Source: Patellaria atrata CBS 101060
Taxonomy: Eukaryota > Ascomycota > Dothideomycetes > Patellariales > Patellariaceae
Length of the DNA stretch: 64,000 nt
NCBI GenBank assembly: GCA_010093705.1
Contig: MU006089.1
Location: forward strand, 353,570-417,569
Direction of reading: 5' to 3'
The position numbers were made by a program, and so were the translations under genes. This document shows, piece by piece, positions 56,126 through 64,000 of the stretch. The notes beneath the pieces are model-generated. The model saw only the letters and a list, made by a program, of their open reading frames with translations, had not been told where the DNA came from and ran no database searches. Within the stretch, counting starts at the first letter, position 1; the number at the start of each line of letters is the position of its first letter.

Positions 56126-58168
56126 ATGATCAACCCCAAAGCCACGGGTATCTTAGCCAGCAGTATGCTGATTAGTCTCGCCTTCGCGGGCAGGATGAAC
56201 GATATTGCGAAAAGGAGAGAATTTATGAATCCTAACTTGAGCTATCATCAGACGAGACAGGAGCAGATTCAAGTGCGGGATACTAGTGGCTTCCGTTTCT
56301 TGAGTAATGATACAAGGCGTGAGCCACCCCCGAACGGCTCCCATATCCTTCCAAATGACTGATAGACTTCAGAATACTTGGTGAAGTCATTACCGGAATT
56401 TCCTTTCGATATTGGGGAAATGTATTCTGGATGAATTCCAATCAGCAAAAGCAATAAGTCGAGAGCACTGTTCTATCTCTTTCGGCCCACCGTTGGTGAG
56501 CCTGTAAATGAAGTAACAATCTAGCTCAATGGAGGTCCAGGTTCGAAAAGGAAACCAGTGCTAATGCCCCGATAATCATTAATGAGGTATAGGGTGCAGC
56601 TCCCTCGAGGGCTTCTTCCAAGCGAATGGGCTTTTCACATGGGGTTGGGGCCAGTACGCTCCTGAGAATCCATACCCTTGGGTCAATCTTACGAATGTCC
56701 TGTGTTGTGTACTTCTAATATGGCCAATACGCTTTGATTCCGCCTTGGGTTAACAGTAATGAGGGATTGAACAACCGGTAGGTACGGGATTCTCGATTGG
56801 CGAAGTCACAGCAACCAGTGAAGAGGAAATCTCAAAGGAATTTAACGATTTCTTCCTCGACTTCTAGGAGATATTTGGTATTTCAGATCTTAAAATCTAC
56901 GTGACTAGAGAGAGCTATGCAGGACGATATGTTCCATTCATATCTAGTGATATGTTGGATAGAAACGATGCAAAGCATTTCGATCTTTCAGGGGTGTGTC
57001 ATTGGACATCTATCCCTTCTCTTACCCCAGCTAGCACTTACTGTTTTGTGTGCGCTTGCTATAATCTCATATGCCGAGATTCAAAATCAGACCTCAATAG
57101 TCGTTCTGCAATATGGACAGGGTAAGGATTGTACAGCTTTAATCCATTGTAGGGGGTAATTCACTACGTACAGCGGAATCGTAGGGCACTCTGATAGCAA
57201 GCGTACAGCAACCTTCAAATGTTATGGCGAAGGAAGAAGAATACTAAGCCGGTTGATCCAACTAACCTTCGAAATCTAGGGAATCTTATTTACGACCGGT
57301 GCATTGGTTCCTAGATCTATTCTGGTGAGCAGATTCCCGCTGTCCCCTTTGTTCTCAACAACAATAATCTTCTAAACCTCGATGCATTCTTTCTCTCCGA
57401 CCTTGAGTCTCTGTACAAGTCCTGCGGATATGCTACCTTTTGGGAGGAGTTTCTTACTTTCCCTGTGTCTGGAATTCAGCCACCACAATACTTCAATTTC
57501 ACCAGCATGGCCGGGTGTGAGGTCTGGACCTCCATTTAGGAAGCAGTGTACAAGGTAAACTCTTGCTTCAATGTCTACCAAATCAATATGTTATGTCCTC
57601 CCCTCTCGGATCCCCTCGGTTATCCAACAGACCTTCGATATGAGACCGTGGGTCCAGCTGTCTACTTCAACCGGCCAGATGTAAAGGCAGCAATGCACGC
57701 TCCTATGAATGTTCACTGGCCGTACTATTCTGACAAGGTGTTTGTAGGCGAAGGAGGACCTCAGGATGAGGGTGACCTTTCCGCTGACCCGATCCAATAC
57801 GTCCTCCCCAAGGTCATTGAAGCAATAGACCGTGTCCTGGTGTCCAACGGCAACTTGGACTTCAGTATTATAACAAACGGGACGCTCCTCGCAATTCGAA
57901 ACATGCCGTGGATGGACCATTGGGCTTTCAAAATGGACCGAACGAAAGAATTGTGATTGATCTTCCAGAACTGCCGTATAAGGCAGCATTTGAACATATG
58001 GGACTTGAGTATCTACTGGACCCGCAAGGAGTTATGGGGGTTCAGCATTATGAGCGCGGATTGATGTGGGCGGAGACCTTCCCGTCGGGTCATATGCAAC
58101 CGCAATTTCAGCCGCGGACATCGTATAGGCACCTCCAGTGGGTGCTCGGTAGGATCGAGACTTTGTAG
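56126..58168 (+). pseudogene. Decayed secreted serine carboxypeptidase (peptidase family S10)
   Basis: The gene outline is complete: a signal-peptide-like start (GILASSMLISLAFAG), FRFLSNDT, FDIGEMYSG, LNGGPG then [12 protein letters not shown] across a still recognisable intron (56541-56592), [20 protein letters not shown], the nucleophile region [52 protein letters not shown] and the C-terminal SGHMQPQFQPRTSYRHLQW with the catalytic His. The frame is broken by stops at 56432, 56522 (where the family has Trp before LNGGPG), 56866 and 57538, and by a one-base frame change near 57912. The GESYAG motif reads RESYAG (AGA for GGA at 56907). Several of these changes fit G-to-A. Some gaps could be introns, but not all stops can be removed by splicing. 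Confidence 0.8.
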
Positions 58169-59789
58169 AGAGGAAGGTCACATCTATGCGGGCGGCCTAA
58201 GAGACAAGGACGACAGGAGCTATAAATCATCAGCATATTTGAGAAGATGGAATATTCCACATTGGTTCAAGACGCAGGTAAGTCTTGTTGAATTTGGGGT
58301 TTGTCTCATATTGTGAGCTGTACTTTGAACCATGCCGCAGTATCGCTCTAACAGTCTTGTTCCATTAATGGTTCTCTGCCCTGGTCATACTGTACAAAAT
58401 ATAGAACTGTGCTTTACAATCTCATGTAGTTAACATCAGGTATCATCCCAAGTCTCAGGGTAAATAGATGGCCGTATACCATACCTAACGCCCACAACAG
58501 CGCCGTCTCACTTCCCCAAATCCCATCACACATACAAACCCACACCAGCCCAACCGGAGATACCGTATCTCCCTTCCAATATCCCAACTAGGCTGAACCA
58601 GCGCATCTAAACCTAGCAAATCGTATAACCCATGCCCAAGCCCTTCAACCCCAGACTCACCAAACAGTACCCTTCCTACCTATCCAAGGCAGTCAGCACA
58701 GCTATTCTCAGCCCCGTCGCTTACCTAACCACGTTAACCTTATTCCATTTCGGTCAACCTTAAATCTTTAAAAACATTATGTTCTCTTAATTCCCGAGCT
58801 TAACTCCGAGCCGCGATACGCCCCAAGCGGACCGGCATCCGGTCCCTTCAGCTTCCATGTTCCAGAATCCAGACATCTACGTGCCGGGATGTGTATGTGA
58901 TGGGATGGGATCTTTAATCTTCCGCTTAATGCACGTGTTCGTGTTTTGAAGTTTCGAAGGGGTTGCGGTTGGTACGACATGGGGGGTCCGGAGTACCGTG
59001 TGCAGGATTTCGTTCCCAGGTTGCCAAGGTGTACGTGTTCTGTCGCCAAGCATTGTACTGTACGTACAGTGTTGTTGTTTTGTTGTGTTGCAGGTTGTAA
59101 CTCGTCAACAGGAGAGTAGAGCACAGTCGAATGCACAGCCCACGTTCGTGTAATGTTATTAGGACTTAGACGACGTGAGGGGGTTTGAGGTTGATGTTTA
59201 GGGGTTTTTGGTGTTAGGGGCTAGGGGTTAAAGGCCCTTACGAGCACGGTGTGTGGTAAGTGTGCTGCGATGTCGTTTCGTTACAAGTGGTTGTTTTAAT
59301 AGTTTTGAGACATCACTCTCATATGTTTGTTTGTTTGCTCGCCAAAAAAGTTCCCTGATACTGTACCTTGTACCCAGAAGTCGTGTAAGTTATTGACGAC
59401 CCTCATATATGCCAATAATAACCTTCGCGATTCCACTCCTGGAAAAATGGTTGTTATCAAGACCGAAGACAGATGCCCGCGGACAAGGAAGGAAGAATGC
59501 GGGTCTTTGAGCGAGAGTCCAGACAATTTCAACATTTACGTTCGCTCTCATACATTAGATAGAATACACAGCGAATACTCCCAAATGGAATAGAATCTAT
59601 GAGTCTAACTCTACTCCGATATTATAATCCCTCTTGACTCGCGCCGGTGTGTGAAAATAAGTCCCCAGAAAATTCGATATTACAAGCACAGTAGACCCAG
59701 TAGAACAAAAGGAAATATAGGCCGTGACAATATTCCACCCATGCTTCCCTACCACACTCCAGAAATCTCTTACACCCATTTTTTGTGCC
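58169..59789. other. Intergenic with G-rich stretch, no gene seen
   Basis: About 1.6 kb. It includes G-run clusters at 59179-59227 with TTAGGGG-like words. Short ORFs were not accepted. Confidence 0.6.
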
Positions 59790-61913
59790 TTAGGCGGCGG
59801 CAACTTCGATCTTCTTTCCCTTCAAGTTTCGCCTATCGATCGCGAGCATCGTGAACGCCACCACGGCAGCGGCAGCGGAAAGCGCAATAGCCATGATATA
59901 AGCATCTTTGAGGCCCTCCATGAAGCTCCTCACGATACCCGGGATCTGTTCCTCCGTGAAGACCTTTCTCAACTCAGTCGCGCCGGTCCCGACGACCAAC
60001 ATGGGATTGAGGCCTGGCACGCGCTTGGGTACTTCTGTTAGGAGCTTGTTTGTGAAGAGGGACTGAGCGACGGAAATCATGACGGCGCCGGAGAAGGACT
60101 GCCAGAAGACCATGATTGCGGTGATGGAGGAGACGTCTGTTTGGTCTACGACGGCTTGGGCGACGATTATGGGGAGCTGGATCGAGAGACCGACGCCGAT
60201 ACCGTTGAGTGCCTGGTAGCCGATCCATTCGGAGGATGAGGAGCCAATATCAAGGGTGTAGATCATGCCGGCGCCCACTGTGGAGAGGATGACGGCGATG
60301 AGGATGAGATGGATGTAGTGGCCTGTTACGGTAACGACACCACCAGAAACAATAGTCATGAGAGCTGCATGCTAGTTAGCGTTTGCCATAGGTAATGACT
60401 TGGATGTTCTTACCAATGCCGAGAATAAAGGGCAAGTTGCGCACACCAGAATCAGCAGCTGACACACCGGAGACGACCTGGAAGTAGATAGGGAGATAGT
60501 AGAGTAGTAATAGGAACATGCCGCTGTTGAAGACCTGGAAGGCGCTGAAAAGAGCAATGGTGCGTTGTTTGAGTAGACGGGGTACAAGCAAGGCGCGGTC
60601 CCCGAGATAGATCTCGACAGCGACGAATACTACTAGGATTAAGACGAAGCCGACGAGAAGACCGATAATTTCGGAATCATCCCAAGATTTGGTTACGCCT
60701 CCCCATTGGAGAACGAGAATAAGGCAGGTAATAGCACCCATTAGAATGAACGCGCCACCGATATCCATTTGGTAAATCTTCTCCTTCAGAGGAGCGACAA
60801 CTGGCTTCGCCTTCTTTGGAGCGGTGAAGAAGAACACGATAATCGCGGCAGATGCACCACCGATCGGAAGATTGATGTAGAAGCTATAGAGATCTCATTA
60901 GTGTTTTCTAGTCGAATAAGAGTATTTCGTCTTTGTACATACCACCAACGCCATGATACATGGTCAGTGAAGACACCACCAATAAGGGGTCCAATGACGG
61001 ATGCAACAGCATATGTAGCTCCTAGAATACCAGTGTATGCAGCTACCTGGTGAGGAGGAGCGGAAAATGCAATAATTGTATATGCTCCAGCAGCAATACC
61101 AGCACCTCCAGCACCGGCTATAGCACGCCCAACGATAAGCGTCGTGCTATTTTGAGCCACAGCTATATATTCATGTCAGTGAAAGAAATCATTATAACTG
61201 TTCGTAGACCACCTACCGCAGATAAGACTACCAATTTCAAACCAGAAGATCGAAATAAGGAACGTGAGTTTAAGTGGGAAATACTTATACGCTTTCCCCC
61301 AAGTCGATTGGAAGGATGCAACTGTGAGGAAAAAGGCGGAGCCGTACCATCCAACATCGTCAAGACTTTTGAATTCATCTGTAATGCGAGGAATTGCGGT
61401 TGCGACAATGGTCTATTTAAGAAGAAATCGGTTAGAATACTTAGATCTTACATTCTACTTTGAATATGACGGAACCTTGGATTGATGGTGGTTCGGCCAG
61501 AAAAGTTTGGTTGAATGACATTTTCATGTCTAAATTTGGGAAGGGAGCATTTAGAGGTTGAGACCCACCATATCAAGAGCAAACTATAGTCATTATTAGC
61601 AAGAATGAACGCAATCGCAATAACAATAGTGAGGACTTACCAGAAAAACACTGAGAACAACGGCTAACATAATGAATAAAAGACGAAACTTTGTAGGGTA
61701 GTCACCACTGACTGCAGGAGCCAATTGGTTATTTTCGTCATCGTCATGATGTACAATAGCTTCCTCCCGTCTACCATCAGCAGAGAGGCTTCGATCTTTC
61801 TCTTTTTCTTCCATGATACTGTTCGAAGAAGGAGTAGGTGTAGCAGACTCGTCTCCATCCTTAGGAACAGCGAGACGGTGCTCAGTCTCTTTGACTTCGG
61901 CCTGTTTATCCAT
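59790..61913 (-). CDS. MFS transporter, DHA2 drug:H+ antiporter type (14 helices)
   Basis: Six exons: 61913-61641, 61583-61569 (15 bases), 61412-61217, 61160-60953, 60883-60414, 60364-59790; introns 49-156 bases; 578 residues. The hydrophilic, acidic N-terminus ends where the first helix begins ([16 protein letters not shown]). The tiny second exon codes FALDM, completing [20 protein letters not shown], the motif C-like start of DHA2 transporters. [46 protein letters not shown] and the later [20 protein letters not shown] match the DHA2 (TRI12/ToxA-like efflux) branch. It should export a toxic compound or secondary metabolite at the plasma membrane in exchange for protons. No biosynthetic genes lie beside it. 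An in-frame GTG at 61925 was rejected as start. Confidence 0.93.
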
Positions 61914-63911
61914 TGCTCCTGACACTAAGAACTAAAAGGGAAAGAAGAGGATGTCGAACTAGAAGCAGGTTTAAAAGAAAATGTAACAATTAGAGCAGGA
62001 TACAGAAAGTGATGTTACCTGACACCGCAGGACAATATTGATAGACGGTTGGACGAGGTAAGACACAGAAGAAGACATAGTGGACGTCGGGGCAGACTTA
62101 AATGGAATCTGATGGCGTTTCGATACGGATAGCGATCAACCAATATCGACACCTTTCAGCTGGCGGCCTTGACGGTTGAGGGGCCTGTAGTTCTGTCTCA
62201 TGTTTTGGCTGCATCTTACTGGCCATACTAAGGAACGGAGAATATCTGTCTTTGGAGGTTGTGCTTATGAAAGACGTGATACATGGTTCGTTCGTGCACG
62301 CCATTCCCGGTTTGAGTACGACAGCGGTATAACGGGCATAGGGGTTTCGGTGTTACCTGTGCAATTTACACTATTCGCCGCGAGCAAGGCGGCTGATATC
62401 GGTACTTTCATGTGCAAACACATAGTGGAGACACCAGCAGAGGGCTGAGTAAGATGTCAAAGTATCCATTGCATGTTGAAACGGTCAGTGAGTGATCGCA
62501 ACGTAAGGCCTAGGTGACGATGTAATCAAACTGATCCTTCGGAAGGGCACGGAGTACATGTGAAAAGTGAAAAGGAGCCTGCAGCCACAGATCTTGCTGC
62601 AGAGCAAAATAGAACATAGATCGCTCTGAAACGTCATTCCACAGGAACGACCCAAAGACCCGACTGTAAATTGAATGTATTCAATAGTCGTACACCGATG
62701 AACCTCTCTGGTCAAAATCATCTGAAATTTTGAAGATCGCGTATGCAGAGCGACAAAGAATTGACATACCGCCTTAAACCTACGGTATGCCTGAACTAGG
62801 GAAGGCTTTAGTTCTAGGTCTATTTGGGATACGTTTGGGGTCTTTGGGTCGATTTCCTGTGATCCTAAAACCAGGTATATTCAGGCCCTAGGAGGCCTAT
62901 TTTTCTCGACTTGAACGAGGAGCGTCAAGGTTGAAGTTGTCTGGTGTAGGTAGGGCTGCGTTAGAATTAGTTGGCTGCCGCATCCCGTAGCCCATCGTTG
63001 TCCCAAACAGGCAGCGCTAATTGATATTCTTTTACCTTAGGAACTTAGGTTTGTTCAACTATACAGTAGCGAGTGAAAGAGTCAAGAGTGTGGTTAAATT
63101 AAGCTGAATGTCGGCTGCCAGCCCGCCATGTCGTACCGAGGGGTTCTTTGATAGCGGTAATACACATTCACTCACCATGAGCAACTTTTACCCCCCTAGT
63201 AGACTGTAGTAAGCAGCTTGACTCCCCACGCTCGTGCTCATCTAAATGGCCCCTGTTATCATACCATAATCCGTGTCCATAGTCGTGGAAAAATAGTATA
63301 TATCGCTGCCCACGACCGGCGGCTCCGCTGTAAAGGTCGGTGTTCAGGTTTCTGCTGCTAAAACAAAGACCGTTAGAAAACTCAATTTAGTCAGCGGTAG
63401 TATCTCAATATCAACTCACATCCCGTTCGTGCATACGGGTGTAACTTGTAGGCTGTCCCCGAGACCCGGTGTTTACTTTCATACCTCTGTTGTCCATCGT
63501 GTCTATGTTGTTCAACAGTAGTGTGAGGCAATACAACATCTCTTAGCCAGCAGCAAGCAAAGCCAAAGGTCCCTCGTCCGATCATTTTGCATCATGTATC
63601 CGGGAGCTCTTCAAACTAATCGTTTCCAAGGTTACATTATTTCCTTTGCTATCGCAAGTTATTATACAAAATCGCTCGAAGTGTCGAGGCGCATATGCTG
63701 GAATTCCTCCTCAAGAACACCTTGAAGCATCTAGACATCGCCGTCAAAATGCAAACCAAATCCGCTCGCTCAATGCCCAATGCGACCGAATATCTAATTA
63801 CACTAAGGGAAGAGAGGAAAGGAAACCAGAGATTATAGAGCCTTAGCCTATCAGGGAGGAACTTGTAACCAAATCCACGTCAAAAAGACGAAAGATCCAC
63901 CTAAACGTTTC
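61914..63911. other. Intergenic, no gene seen
   Basis: About 2 kb upstream of the MFS gene and downstream of the right-edge gene. Several short ORFs (for example 62200-62448) show no family resemblance. Confidence 0.6.
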
Positions 63912-64000
63912 TCAAACGCCGTCATAGTAAAGATTTTGATACGGATTATCCACAGCTTTTTTGGGAGCCCTTTTCTTTTTCACATCAGTCCACTCATCGT
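63912..64000 (-). CDS. 3' end of an unidentified gene
   Basis: The minus strand enters at the window edge with an open frame that ends at TGA 63914-63912. It codes DEWTDVKKKRAPKKAV then DNPYQNLYYDGV. A charged, Lys-rich C-terminal tail of this kind is plausible for a fungal RNA-binding or cytoplasmic protein. With only 28 residues visible no family can be named, and chance is not excluded. Confidence 0.45.
   Translation of the reverse strand, partial: DEWTDVKKKRAPKKAVDNPYQNLYYDGV

Noticed and set aside
59790-61913. MFS transporter as part of a second metabolite cluster
   Set aside because: No synthase, oxidase or regulator lies beside it within the window.

Overview
The window looks like nuclear DNA of a filamentous ascomycete (Pezizomycotina). 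Most genes are interrupted by short GT-AG introns of 45-120 bases. Housekeeping genes have fungal architecture: Ded1, Ies1, Pol delta small subunit, Cym1, taxilin, Ysy6/RAMP4 and mitochondrial uS13. Intergenic gaps run from 0.2 to 2 kb. I found 23 supported protein-coding genes (two cut by the window edges), one decayed serine carboxypeptidase gene, several degenerate tandem repeat arrays, and no tRNA, rRNA, CRISPR or recognisable transposon. All exon joins were read by eye from splice signals and family similarity.

Left part (1-11 kb): the 5' end of a RAMP4/Ysy6 gene, a small one-helix probably mitochondrial protein, and a ubiquitin-like-fold protein lead into the most notable system of the window. 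This is a compact three-gene mycosporine cluster. mysC-like ATP-grasp ligase and mysB-like O-methyltransferase lie on the minus strand, and mysA-like sugar-phosphate cyclase (demethyl-4-deoxygadusol synthase type) lies on the plus strand. mysB and mysA diverge from a 1.3-kb intergenic region. From family knowledge the three enzymes would turn sedoheptulose 7-phosphate into 4-deoxygadusol and join it to an amino acid or amino alcohol, giving a UV-absorbing mycosporine.

Middle (12-46 kb): a Kip2-type kinesin, a type II membrane fucosyltransferase-like enzyme, a dienelactone hydrolase, a Gln/Gly-rich orphan gene embedded in tandem repeats, Ies1 of the INO80 remodeller, the DEAD-box helicase Ded1, an ER cyclophilin B that may have a second membrane-anchored isoform, mitochondrial uS13, the presequence protease Cym1, a taxilin, a nitronate monooxygenase with eight exons, and the DNA polymerase delta small subunit.

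Right part (46-64 kb): a lineage-specific membrane protein gene whose internal coding repeats resemble a tandem array in the noncoding DNA just downstream, an SDR oxidoreductase, an F-box-like/TPR protein, a serine carboxypeptidase pseudogene whose damage looks like G-to-A change, a DHA2-type 14-helix MFS transporter, and the 3' end of an unidentified gene at the right edge.
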